A DNA stretch of 64,000 nucleotides, taken from the NCBI GenBank assembly GCA_030710605.1, contig CP092874.1:19439205-19503204 (forward strand), given 5' to 3'. This DNA comes from Cordylochernes scorpioides (lineage: Eukaryota > Arthropoda > Arachnida > Pseudoscorpiones > Chernetidae). Position 1 is the first letter of the stretch. The number at the start of each line of letters is the position of its first letter. Under the pieces are notes generated by a model that was not told where the DNA came from, ran no database searches, and worked only from the letters and a program-made list of their open reading frames with translations. Positions 20,018-30,905 of the stretch are shown here, one piece after another. The position numbers and the translations under genes are program-made.

Positions 20018-20703
20018 ATGACCAAGCGCACCAAGAAGGTTGGAATCGTCGGAAAATACGGTACTAGGTATGGTGCTTCTCTGAGAAAAATTATCAAGAA
20101 GATTTCCCAGCACAAAAAAAAAATACACCTGCAGCTTTTGCAGGAAGAATACCCTGAAGAGGAAGTGTGACAATTGACAATTAAAACAGCTTTATTGACG
20201 TCTTGTCAATATCTACACACTCAAGGAGAGTTATAATAGTAAAATTAATTAGATTTAAAATAAAGAGAAAATATTTACAACAGACGAAGCCTTCTCTGAA
20301 GGGACATCTGAATCTTATCAGTAGTTAAAAGCCTTTATGAGTTTAAACAGGCTCCTGCCAGTCGTGGAGTCCCCAATATGCTCGATGAAAGACTTGAGGA
20401 CAAGAATGTTTTCAGACGAGAGTATAAGAACATCCCTATTAAAGTCGTAATAGATTGAAAGTATGATATCCTCCCTGGTTGTATTACCCTTATACAGGGG
20501 GCTCAGGAGAGTTGTATCGTTCAGTTGGTGGAATATTTGGGATAGCTGCTGGTGGGAAAGCTTGTTCTTAGAGGTATGGGACGAAGAGGAAGTGTGTTGG
20601 AATCTCGCATTGTCGTACCTGCACCAAGACTGTCTCTGGTGATGTCCCAATCACCGCCCACTCTGTCAGGAGCGCCATCAGGAGGCTGAGGGAAATGCAG
20701 TAA
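20018..20703 (+). pseudogene. RPL37A: RPL37A (eL43) processed pseudogene, split by a LINE insertion
   Basis: The 5' part (20018-20169) reads [20 protein letters not shown] then [11 protein letters not shown], matching the N-terminus of ribosomal protein eL43. A run of ten A at 20114-20123 shifts the frame; beyond it the other frame gives [14 protein letters not shown]. The 3' part (20583-20703) continues KRKCVGISHCRTCTKTVSG and ends SVRSAIRRLREMQ-stop. The zinc-ribbon CxxC pairs survive, but a few codons expected before the last helix are missing, and two codons after KK. It has no introns, in contrast to typical animal RPL37A genes, which suggests a retrocopy. The region between the two parts is an inserted LINE tail. 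No poly(A) tail is evident downstream. Confidence 0.85.
20170..20582 (-). mobile_element. 5'-truncated LINE inserted in RPL37A pseudogene
   Basis: A 413-bp insert flanked by the perfect 14-bp direct repeat gaagaggaagtgtg (20156-20169 and 20583-20596). Its 3' end on the minus strand finishes ttttaattgtcaattgt, a short-repeat tail like some CR1/RTE-type LINEs, and 20318 is the stop of an open minus-strand frame ending SLFKLIKAFNY. Matching 3' tails occur at 45295-45350 (plus) and 52140-52205 (minus). The clade is not certain. Confidence 0.75.
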
Positions 20704-20930
20704 TCCTGTACTCATCCTGGATGATATGTTTCACGCACACTAGTTATATAAGATTTTAGTAATATTTGTTTAATTCAAGAAATGCTAGAGATTGTGTAGA
20801 GTTTTAAATGGAGGACTGGACACGGATTTAATTATTCTTTATTTTATGTAAGCATCCCTTTTTTTAACACTTTAAAAATAAAGCTATGATAAATATAAAG
20901 CTTTTTTTACGTGAAATAGAGATAAAAGAC

Positions 20931-23900
20931 TCTAAATATACATAAACAAATATATTTAAACTCTTAGATAAATATATATGTTTAAATCCATAAATAAATA
21001 ACATTTATATACATACTTTCAATTTGTATATTTGATGGGCAAAACTTAAGTGGAAAGTCGTTGATATCTACCTTCGTTTATTTTATTTTTTTTTTTGAAA
21101 GAAACAGAGGCAATTTTGTTCACACTTGGTTATCTCATGTGTCTTCAAATAAAGGTCATTGTAATATCTTTCAGAATTATTGTCCAGATATATATGCTAA
21201 AAGATACAACTTCTTCAAGTTTTGTCCATGAGTGTCTTTTTTTTTAATTCATAGTTATTTTAAATTGTCAAATGTGTTTATTTTTTTAATAGAAAATTTA
21301 TTTTGAAAGATTTATTAGTGCCAATAGCGTTTGAATTACATATATTTACATATAATGCATACTTAATTCTGTACATATTTAAAATATCATTCTTTATTTT
21401 CTTTCAAATTTTTTGTTTATGTTTAAAGTGCAAGCGTCCCTAAGGGGGGCATAGCGTTCTAAGTCAAAATAAAGAAATACAGGTGTATAAAATGTGATAT
21501 CGCTTTTAAATAATCTCTTTTTAAAATATATTTATATTATTAGGGTATAATACATAGAGAGTTTATTTTTATAACTGTTTTATATTTTAAAATATAAAAT
21601 TTAATTTTGGATTGACAACCAAAAAAAGCGTAATATATATATAACATTTTAATTTGTTTTATAATAGAGATTACATAATGAATTTACATATAAAATAATA
21701 AAATTGTATATTTTTACACAGGAAAAAAAATGCTTTTCGCATATTAAATTGCATATTTATTCACGAATAAATTTGCACTATATATGTATATTTACGTTAA
21801 TAAATGATTGTTTGTGTGCTTGTTTATATATATAAATATAATATATAAAACTATAAAATATATTAACATATATATTTATCCACGTAGCTAATTAAAATTG
21901 CAGACGAAAAAAAAAAGCCAAACGATAATTTTTCAAAATAATACTATATCAGACGATAATATGATCAATGCTTATATAAATATTTGATATAGAATATATA
22001 TATTTTTAAAAATATCTACAATGAGATAACACACCTTTTTTTAGCCTTTAACCAACAGAAAAAAAAAGCATTCTAAAGAGAAGTGCTTGATGTGTGATTT
22101 TAAAAAATGGGTAGAATTAAAGAGATGAGTAGAAAAGAATGTATAAAATCAAGTATAGCCAGAGTTGGTAGCACGTAATATTGCAACGTAGAAAATGAGG
22201 AAAGACAAACTTCAGAATTACACGGCAATTTATTTAATGTAAAACCAAATTAAAACTAATAGCAGAGAGTCAATGAGAAAAATTTTACAGTGTATCAAAA
22301 TCAAATATCGAAATTAAAATATTTTCATAGAATAATATACTTACTGACAGAAAATATAAAAGTCAAATAAAAGATGGAGAAGTGATATTTGTCAAAGAAA
22401 AGGAAGAAATTGGTGTAAAGAAGTAGAGAAAATCTTTTTTTTTTTAAGGGGGATGAGAAAACAAGGGAGATGTTCTTCGTTCAGAAACAATGAAGGGGGC
22501 CGAAGAGAAAGCATTAAAGAAATCATCAAAGAACTAGGTGAGTCCAAAGAGCATTAGAAGAAAGTAGGACAACATGGCGGTTGTAACAAGGGAAATGCTC
22601 TTCGTTCAAAAACAATAATGGGCCCAAGAAGAAAGCGTTAAGGAAATCACCGGAAAATTAAGTAATTCCAAAGAGTATTAGAAGGAAGTAGGACAAAATG
22701 GCTGTTGGAACAAGAAAGATCCTCTTCGTTCAGAAACGATGAAGGGGGCCAAAGAAGAAAGATTAAAGAAATCATCAAAGAACTAGGTAAGTCCAAATAG
22801 CATCAGAAGGAAATAGGATAACATGGCTGTTGGCAGTAGCACCATGACGTTTCCCATAACACTCCCCTGAATCATCAAGGCTAAATCCTTCATGGAAGTG
22901 ATGGAAGACGGACGATTCAAGAAAGGTCGGGTTAGAAGAGCCAGTGGCATCGTGAGTGCAAACTGTGGAGGAGGTGTGGTCGGGATGACTTGCGTCTGTT
23001 GTTGACTTTGTGGCCGGTGACTGTTGATGATTGCTTGTTCTTCTGCAGCTAGGGATGCGAAGGCGTGTGGTCGTTTGGTTGTAACTCTGTTGAAAAGGCC
23101 TTGTGTCGATGCTGTAAGGTATCCAGTAATGTTGGATTTGTCCTTGACAAGAAGGACATCAGAATGTACCATTGAGGTGGGTCTTACCATCAGCATGTTG
23201 CTAGTGAAAGATCGTGTTGACATGGTAGCGGATGTGGTTGTTTGTGGTGAAGTTGGCGGTGTTTGAGGCCGAGTGTGTGGTGGGGGTGATGGTGGACTGT
23301 GGTTATTGATGATCACATTGTGGTTAACCACTCGTCGTCCTCGGTTCAGCCATGTTCTCCACCATTCCTGATTGTAATACGCAGCGTTCTTGTACATACG
23401 TCTTAAAACTGACAGAGGTCTCGCGTCGTTCTCATAACGTCTCCATCTACTGTATACGGGATTGTGGGCGAGAAGGGACTGGAGCATAGACGACATGTTC
23501 TGGAGGGTTGGAGGCTTGGGGAAAGGCATGAATGGAGGACGGTAGAAGTTTCTGGAGTGGGTGGAACAGCCCAGAGGAAGGATCAAATAGATGATCCAAC
23601 ATAGTCGGTAGAAAACGATGGCTTTCCTCATCGTGGCATTCTCATTCCATCTTGGGGGAACTTCTACACAAACACCCAATGTTAAAACAACCACATTACT
23701 CTTTTATATCGTAGATCCTTTTAAAATACAATATTTAACATTGTATCGGGCAAATAAAAGATTGTCACTAGTGACATCAGTATATCTACTGTTAACTACG
23801 TGTAACCCAGATTCCTAGAGAGTACAGAAGTCTCCACAGCTAGGCGCTCGTCTACAAATTGAAAACTCACTATTTTTTTCGGACTGACAAGTCCGAAAGC

Positions 23901-24605
23901 TTGAAAATAAAAAGTTGCACAAAAAAAATTAACCCTCGAACCTTCATTTATTTTATAAAAGTAAATATATAAATTTGAAAAAAATTTATATTTCCCCCAG
24001 AAGTTAGAAATTTAGTCAAATTACATTGTCATCAGGTTTGAACTAGTGAACCAAATTTAAGACTTCTAGGTGTTATGTAAGTATATTGAAATCGATCACA
24101 AAATTAAAAAAGGAAAATAGAAATTAGCCAAGTCCTTCCTGACCATCCAGCAGTCAGAGATTTTGTCAAATTACATTGTCATCAAGATAGATCTAGTATA
24201 CCAAATTTCAGACTTCTAGGTGTTCTCTGTGAAATATATCAAAAATTGATTACAAGAATTGTGGACAGACAGAACGACAGACAGAGAATCAAGTTAGATA
24301 AAAGTTTTTTAAAAGACGATATAGTCAAAATTGCATATCTCTTCCTGCTTTTAAATGTTTAGTTTTTCTTCTAGATGTTGTCTATTTTTTATCGAATATT
24401 TCTGTCTGTGCAAATACACAGCTTTGGTTGGCGTTATAAAGTTGTATTGGCGGGAAAGAGAAAAGGAAGTGGTAAAATTGGATAATTCACAGCACTCTCT
24501 GCTAACGGTGAATAATATGCAACTCGCACATCTTAGTCCCAAAAGTATTCCTTCAAATTTGCATATTCACCTATTTGGAAAATATGCAAATATAACTTTT
24601 TTTTT
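20931..24605. repeat. 4-kb direct duplication, copy A2
   Basis: Matches 1-4212. It lacks the two Penelope-like/foldback insertions of A1 and carries an extra stretch around 21361-21480. AT-rich and apparently non-coding except for the minus-strand gene at 22783-23631. Continues into segment S on the right, where A1 has a gap. Confidence 0.9.
22783..23631 (-). CDS. Unrecognised secreted or membrane-anchored protein, copy 2 (282 aa)
   Basis: Same protein as the gene at 2390-3238: N-terminal signal peptide, Pro/Thr-rich middle, Gln-rich stretch and hydrophobic C-terminus, with no residue difference from the chosen start. By eye there are 24 nucleotide differences in the coding part, every one synonymous. 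The only non-synonymous position (an Ile/Val codon) and the only indel lie upstream of the start, across the proposed splice acceptor ending at 23664. It is followed on the 3' side by the ~120-bp tandem repeat. The function is unknown. Confidence 0.75.
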   Translation of the reverse strand: MRKAIVFYRLCWIIYLILPLGCSTHSRNFYRPPFMPFPKPPTLQNMSSMLQSLLAHNPVYSRWRRYENDARPLSVLRRMYKNAAYYNQEWWRTWLNRGRRVVNHNVIINNHSPPSPPPHTRPQTPPTSPQTTTSATMSTRSFTSNMLMVRPTSMVHSDVLLVKDKSNITGYLTASTQGLFNRVTTKRPHAFASLAAEEQAIINSHRPQSQQQTQVIPTTPPPQFALTMPLALLTRPFLNRPSSITSMKDLALMIQGSVMGNVMVLLPTAMLSYFLLMLFGLT

Positions 24606-25240
24606 CAAATGAAAAAAAGAAGGTTTTGTCTTGGGTTTCCGGCATTCATAGTTCTTGAAATTACAGACACTTCGATCAGAAGAGTTTTTATTTTTTCGAC
24701 GATTCGACAAAAATCTTGTTTTTTTTTTGTTTTTTTTTTTTTGCCCTTGTCAGGATAAAATTAAAATAAAACATCATAGAAAAGCGTTACATTTTGTTTG
24801 GGATATATGGGTATTTTCACGCAGTCTTTCAAACTAAACACAAAACATCGAGAGAAAAAATAATAATAAATAAATATTAAACAAAAAATGTAACTAACCA
24901 AAGACTATGATTTTGAGGAAAATAAGGTTGTGCTTACAAATATATTTGGTAAATATTATTAATCACTCTAATAGAAATTTATTTTTGTAATATGTATGTT
25001 ATATTCAATTTAATTTTTTTTAATATATAAATATTTTTCTATGATAAAGCACAATTTAGAGCAGTGTCGGGCAACCTTTTTCGAGTTGCGGCGCACTAAG
25101 CTTAATTTTTTTTTTCGCGGCGCACCTGTGGTTCTCACTATAAATTTCCTCGTAGGTAATTAAAATACAACAATAAATACTAGTAAAAATTTAAACATAT
25201 ATATCACATTTTATTAATTTTCAATATTAAATTAACATAA

Positions 25241-27077
25241 TCAATGCGAGCATTGCGATTGTTTTTGAGAGCATATCAAATCAATACGGGGATCTACTTG
25301 TGAAATACAAACGCGCATCTCCTCATCTATCATTTGAAGTCTTTCGCGCTTCTTAGACTTCATTTCTGTGAGTGTTGAAAAACCTTGCTCACACAGGTAG
25401 GAACTTCCAAATGGCAACAATGATTCGATGGCGGCATTACTAAGTTTAGGAAATTTGGAATTTAAGCACAACGAAAACTCAGATAGCTCCTTTTCAGTGA
25501 ATAGTCTTTTGAAAACTAAATCGTTTTTTAAATCAATTAAGTTTTCTTGCATTTCTTCTTCCAGATGTTGAATTTCACAGTGCATAAATGGGTTAACTAC
25601 CCATTCCATCTTTTCAACGTCCAAGTAAGGAAAATATTTATCAAAAGAAGCGGATAGTAATGTCAAAGTTTCTTCGACTTCTTTTTTGATAATAGATTTT
25701 GATGGATTCTCTTGAACCATCGGAAAAGATGCAAAGTTTTCTTTAGCAATGTTTAAATTCAATAAACTGAGTTTTTCCTTAAACGCTTTCAACTTGGTGG
25801 AGATAGTGATAATGTTCTCCTGAGCACCTTGCAAATTTAAATTAAGGCTGTTTATTTGTCGAAAATATCACCCAAAAATGAAACTCGTAACCACCAAACA
25901 TCACTCATCATGAAAGGAAAATTAATCTCTTCGTTATCAATGAATGCCATTATTTCATTTTTCATTGAAATAAATCGATTTAAAACTTTGCCTTTCGACA
26001 ACCATCTGACTTCAGTATGAAACAATAAATTTTTATAATCGGAATCCATTGCTTCACAAAATGTTGAAAAAATTCTCGATCGAAGAGCATTTGATTTGAT
26101 GTAATTGACTACTTTGACAACTTCATCTAGAGTTGTGACAAGGATGGGAGGAACCGACTTTGACACTAACATTTCTCTATGAATCATACAGTGAACAAAT
26201 TTGATATTTGGATTTTTTTTATGACATGTGCTATCAATCCCTTTCTTGAACCTTTCATAGCTGGAGCTCCATCCGTACAGACGCTAACACAATTTTCCCA
26301 TCTCAAGTTATACTTCATAACATTTTCATCAACTAATTCAAAAATGTCCGCACCAGTCGTTCTTTGTTTTAATTCTTTACAAAAAAAAAGTAGTTATTCA
26401 CAATTTTTCCTGTATCGACGAACCTCAAAAATGCCAGCAATTGAGCTTTATTACTAATATCTGTGGTTTCATCAAGCTGTATAGCCCATTTTGTTGATGA
26501 ATCATTAAAAGATTGTTTTATTTGCAACTCAATATCTTCTGACATATCTTCAATTCTTCTCGCAATAGTTTTTGATGATAGTGGAATTTTCGTAACCTTC
26601 TCCATAGCATCATTCGTTAACATACATCCAGCCACAATTTTTAAAGCAGGCAAGATAATTTCCTCTGCTTCCGCGTGAGCTTTCTTCTTTCGAGCGATGA
26701 GTTGAGCTATCATGTAACTAGCTGTTTGAGCTTCATCTGAGGTGGTTATAAATTTCTTGAATTTTTTTGATTGCTTTTGAAAACTTGATCGTATATTTTC
26801 AAAGTAGCTTATTGGATTGTTCATCTGCTCCCGATGATTTGTCTCAATATGTCGAAGTAGTTTACTTGGCACCATTGTTTCGTTGCTGAGGGTTTTTTTG
26901 GCAAATTAAGCAAAACGGCAGTGATGGATCATTAACAGATGGTATAAATCCATATTTGAGATAATCTTCAACGTATTTCCTCTTATTTCCAGTTGATTTT
27001 ACTATTTTCTTATCTTCTTTATTTTCGTTTTGATTTTGTTTATCACTGGCACCTTCTCTAATTAGAAATCTCTCCAT
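25241..27077 (-). pseudogene. hAT transposase, ZBED5/Buster-like, broken by several frameshifts
   Basis: Four minus-strand pieces in order: 27077-26862 (start, BED-finger part with CLICQK), 26875-26369 (SKLLRHIETNH completes the BED finger; AQLIARKKKAHAEAEE; QLDETTDISN with the first catalytic Asp region), 26187-25852 (LLFHTEVRWLSKGKVLNRF, the hAT domain with the invariant RW), and 25834-25241 (hAT dimerisation region, FGSSYLCEQGFSTLTEMKSK). Between pieces 2 and 3 a different frame still reads CVSVCTDGAPAM, the second Asp region. At least four frame changes occur, mostly at runs of A/T such as 26886-26892 and 26385-26392, so some could be base-calling errors. It cuts and pastes the element between 8-bp sites in intact relatives. 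Confidence 0.85.
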
Positions 27078-27503
27078 CTAGTTTTGAGAGAATTTAGAAA
27101 ACACACAAAAATAATAATAAAATGTTTAAATAAAGTTACCTTGAGTTAAAAGTGAGTGAGAATTTCGTAACAAAAATATTTTTTTCCTTTTTTAACCAAC
27201 AGATTTTACGGTGTACAAAACTTATTGTGTGAATGTGTGTGTGTTTTACAACATGCAAAAAAAATTAAGAATTACTACAGCAATACTTTGACGAAAACTC
27301 CGAATAAATTTTTAAAATAAATTTATAATTTTTTTTTTGTTTTCTTTTTTTTAAGCTTTGTAGCTTTGAGTCTCTATTAATAAACAGCTGTGACAAAGAT
27401 TGTAAATGACGGTTAAGTTTGGACATATTATTTTAAAAATTAGGTATTTTCCCGCAGTATGTATTCAACTTTATTAAATAAAGTTGTTTTCGCGGATTGT
27501 TTT

Positions 27504-27861
27504 TGTTAGTGAAAGGCACGCCCGCGCGACGAAGAGAAGAACAGTTTTCAACCAACACCACCCGCCACGGACGGTGGCGACGTCACGGTCGGCGCGCATG
27601 CGCGGCGGCGGTCACGTGGGAAGCACGGGCGTGGACCCTTCGAATTTCTGACGGCCAACACGGACTGACTTCCTTCCCAATCCATCCTTTTCAATCGAAC
27701 ATTTTTTAACTTCTTTAATTACTAAAATTAATTTGTAACATAATATTTATATCTATATTTATCCTGAATAAAATTTAAAATATCAAGGATGATTAATTGA
27801 ATCATTCTTTCAATACCAAACGAACCTGTCATAGTGTACCATTCAAAAAGTGTACCGAATA
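27504..27861 (+). repeat. 5' LTR of the BEL/Pao element (358 bp)
   Basis: Begins tgttagtgaaaggcacgccc and ends gtaccgaata. GC-rich in the first half (cacgtgggaagcacgggcg) and AT-rich in the second. Identical by eye to the 3' LTR except for one GCG repeat unit. The ends are TG...TA rather than TG...CA. Confidence 0.93.
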
Positions 27862-27889
27862 TTGTGGCGAGCCCTGCCAAGGATTTAAG

Positions 27890-30349
27890 ATGGACAAACT
27901 CAAGAAAGCTTGTGAGACGAAAAAGAGGACTTTGGAAAGTGTTATTGCAGAAGCAGATGGCGAACTTGTAAAGCAAGAACCAAGCCTAGAAATGTTGATG
28001 TCTCTACGACCAAAGCTCCTCAGATGTAAAGACAGGTTCTTAATTGCCAGTGATTGTCTCATCGAACAACTGATAAAGGCGGATAGAGAAGATGAAGAAA
28101 TTGAAGATGTCGATATCGTTCAAGCGAATCTATTTGGAAGGTCTGAAGGCGTTTTGCAAAAAATGGAACAATTACTAGCAAAACCAACAGTAGACCGAGA
28201 ATCAATAGTTTCCGGGGGGAACGAAGGAAAGTCAAATCTTCATCGACTTCCGAAGTTGGAACTACCGAAATTTGGAGGAGAAGCACGGGAGTGGCTGCAG
28301 TTCTGGTCAGCCTTTCAAAGCGTCCACGATGATGACTCCATTTCGGCCTGTGTCAAGTTCCAATACCTACAAAATTGCATGATAAAGGGATCGGTGTCGG
28401 AGGAAATAGTTTCATCCTTTCCAAACTCAGCGGCAAATTATCCACTTGCCATCAGCACTCTTAAGGAATGTTTTGGCCGTGAAGACATGTTGGTGGAAGT
28501 GTACGTAAGGGATTTGATTGCTATCATTTTGTAAAATGTTCATGGAAGGAACACGACATCTTTTTCGACTGTATACGTTCGGTTATCATCACAACTACGA
28601 GCGTTGGGGTCTTTAGGAGTCACAACAGATAAATGCGCTGCTATTCTGTACCCCATGGTGGAATCAGCTTTACCTGAAGATCTCTTCGTCGCGTGGGAAA
28701 GGACTCGTCATCATCAAAAGCCTGATGAAGATGGAAAGCATAAATCAAGTGAAGTCCTCCTGGAGAAGCTTATGGAATTCCTAAAACACGAAGTTGAGGG
28801 AAGTGAAAGAATGCGTTTGGCTCGTCAACCGTTTTCGAGTTCGTATCCATCACAATTTAATCGAGATAAGCCGCCCAAGCCGAAGACATCTGTCGCCACC
28901 GCTGCAAGTCTGGTAGTTGCTGATGGGAAGTCAAATAACGCTTATAAATGTGTATTTTGTGATGAAAAACATTTGAGTGAACAATGCTGTAAAGCCATGT
29001 CAATGTCTCTTGAAGAAAGAAGGAAAATAATTCAAGAGAAACAGTGTTGTTATTCTTGCTTGAAGCCCGGACACTTTTCCAAGTATTGCAGAAACGTAGT
29101 GAAATGTGTCATCTGTAGTAAAAAACACAGGGCAATCTTATGTCCAGTTTCAAAAGGCAGCCAAAAATCTGATGGGATTGAAGAGAGAAGTAAGAACATA
29201 AATGCATCCGTGGACATGTCGAATCAAGTTCGGTGCCAAGATGTCTTACTTCAAACAATCATGGTAAAGATTGATGGCGAAAATAAATCTAAAGTTGTTC
29301 GAGCAATGTTAGATAGTGGATCCCAGAACTCATATGTATTGGAACAAACTGCTTCCGAAGTTGGACTCACTATGCTCGGGAAAAAGGAAGTTGTACACTT
29401 ACTATTTGGTGGAGTGAAATCGAGACCACAGCAGCACAAGCGGTATCGAATCTACATTTCTGATGTGGACTCCAAGTACAACTGCAATTTTGAAGTACAA
29501 GACTGCTCAACGATTTGTAGTGCAATGCCTTCCGCTCAACCTACCGAATGGATGACGGAACTTCGATCAAAGGGAATTGACTTGGATGTCTATAGGTCGA
29601 ACACGGAGATTGAACTACTACTAGGAGCAGATGTATACGCCAAGCTACTAACAGGAAATAAAATAGAATTGGAATCTGGTCCTGTCGCTCTCGAAACGAA
29701 GCTGGGCTGGACTGTTAGTGGAAAGGTTTTGGGAAATGTTCAAACAACTGAATCTCAATCATCAGTTCTGTCATGCTTAGTCCGTGAAGCAACAATACAA
29801 GATCTTCCGAGATTAGATGTTATCAGTATCATGGAACCCATGAAGGAAAAGAGCAAAGAAGAGTTGTCAGTTGCAGCGTTGGAACATTTCAACCAAACAG
29901 TGAAACAGAATGAAGATGGTCGATATTCTGGCAATTTACCTTGGATAGGAGAACACCCACCACTCCCTAATTACAAGCTAATTTCGGAGAAGAAACTTGA
30001 ATCTACTACTGCTTTAGCAGGGATTAAACGTGATATGAACTGGTCAGTGTTTGTCGCAGGAAGAGTAAAGAAGATTCGACAAAATTCAAGCATAACTGAT
30101 TGGAGGCACGTTCCTGGTAAAGAAAATCCTGCAGACATCCCCTCACGTGGAGCTTCAATCTCGCAATTGATTACTACTAGATGGTGGGAGAGACCAGTTT
30201 GGCTTAAAAAAGAAGAACAATTTTGGACACAGTCTGCAGAAAAGGAGTCAATCGAAGAAGTCAATAGTGAACTGAGAAAGGCAGTCGTCACACCCTTCAA
30301 CAGAAAAAGAAAAAAAAAAATAGGGGGAGAAGGATTTCATGGCCATTAG
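27890..30349 (+). pseudogene. BEL/Pao gag-pol with one stop codon and in-frame loss of reverse transcriptase
   Basis: A single frame runs 27890-30349 with one TAA at 28532-28534. Order: DUF1759-type gag (LPKLELPKFGGEAREWLQFW near residue 119); three Cys/His knuckles (CVFCDEKHLSEQC, CCYSCLKPGHFSKYC, CVICSKKHRAILC); DUF1758-type aspartic protease with active-site LDSGSQNSY (Asp at residue 475) and ELLLGADVY; a pre-RT linker (NYKLISEKKLEST); then, directly, the end of RNase H (DWRHVPGKENPADIPSRG near 738). The catalytic reverse transcriptase region is missing between about 30003 and 30020 without breaking the frame. After 30310 the frame leaves the element's coding frame and integrase is missing; another frame at 30345-30465 reads WPLGKVEEVLPGADG, the DUF5641-type tail. 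The protein could not reverse transcribe. Confidence 0.88.
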
Positions 30350-30468
30350 GAAAAGTGGAGGAGGTGCTACCTGGGGCCGATGGACAAGTTCGAGTCGCAA
30401 GAGTGAAGACATCATCGGGAGTTTTTCTTCGTCCAGTACAGCGACTTTTTCCATTAGAAATAAAACAA
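30330..30468 (+). pseudogene. DUF5641-type C-terminal tail of BEL/Pao pol
   Basis: Reads WPLGKVEEVLPGADGQVR then TSSGVFLRPVQRLFPLE, the conserved tail that follows integrase in BEL/Pao elements. It is joined abruptly to the end of the RNase H-side frame near 30310 in a run of A, with the integrase core deleted. Confidence 0.85.
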
Positions 30469-30544
30469 ATTTAGATTGGCCTCTACTATAGCCAATAAAA
30501 TATAGTATTAGAATTTAATTTATCAATTAAATTGGTGGGAGGAA

Positions 30545-30905
30545 TGTTAGTGAAAGGCACGCCCGCGCGACGAAGAGAAGAACAGTTTTCAACCAACACC
30601 ACCCGCCACGGACGGTGGCGACGTCACGGTCGGCGCGCATGCGCGGCGGCGGCGGTCACGTGGGAAGCACGGGCGTGGACCCTTCGAATTTCTGACGGCC
30701 AACACGGACTGACTTCCTTCCCAATCCATCCTTTTCAATCGAACATTTTTTAACTTCTTTAATTACTAAAATTAATTTGTAACATAATATTTATATCTAT
30801 ATTTATCCTGAATAAAATTTAAAATATCAAGGATGATTAATTGAATCATTCTTTCAATACCAAACGAACCTGTCATAGTGTACCATTCAAAAAGTGTACC
30901 GAATA
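30545..30905 (+). repeat. 3' LTR of the BEL/Pao element (361 bp)
   Basis: Same sequence as 27504-27861 plus one extra GCG in the run near 30645. Followed directly by the gtttt target duplication. Confidence 0.93.

Larger units (their letters stand above)
27504..30905 (+). mobile_element. BEL/Pao LTR retrotransposon, internally deleted
   Basis: Two LTRs that differ by a 3-bp GCG indel, a 5-bp target duplication gtttt (27499-27503 and 30906-30910), a primer-binding-site region after 27861 (tggcgagccctgcc), and a polypurine tract ggtgggaggaa just before the 3' LTR at 30545. The interior keeps gag, protease, the end of RNase H and the tail after integrase, but not the reverse transcriptase or the integrase core. 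Inserted in the hAT element. Confidence 0.93.

Noticed and set aside
20318..20650. 110-codon minus-strand gene
   Set aside because: Its upstream third is antisense RPL37A pseudogene fused to the truncated LINE; only the part within 20318-20582 belongs to the LINE.
26369..27077. Programmed frameshifting in the hAT transposase
   Set aside because: At least four frame changes occur, mostly in homopolymers; decay or sequencing error explains them better.
28532..28534. Programmed readthrough between gag and pol of the BEL element
   Set aside because: The stop falls inside the conserved gag region, not at a gag/pol border, and BEL/Pao elements normally use one frame. A nonsense change is simpler.
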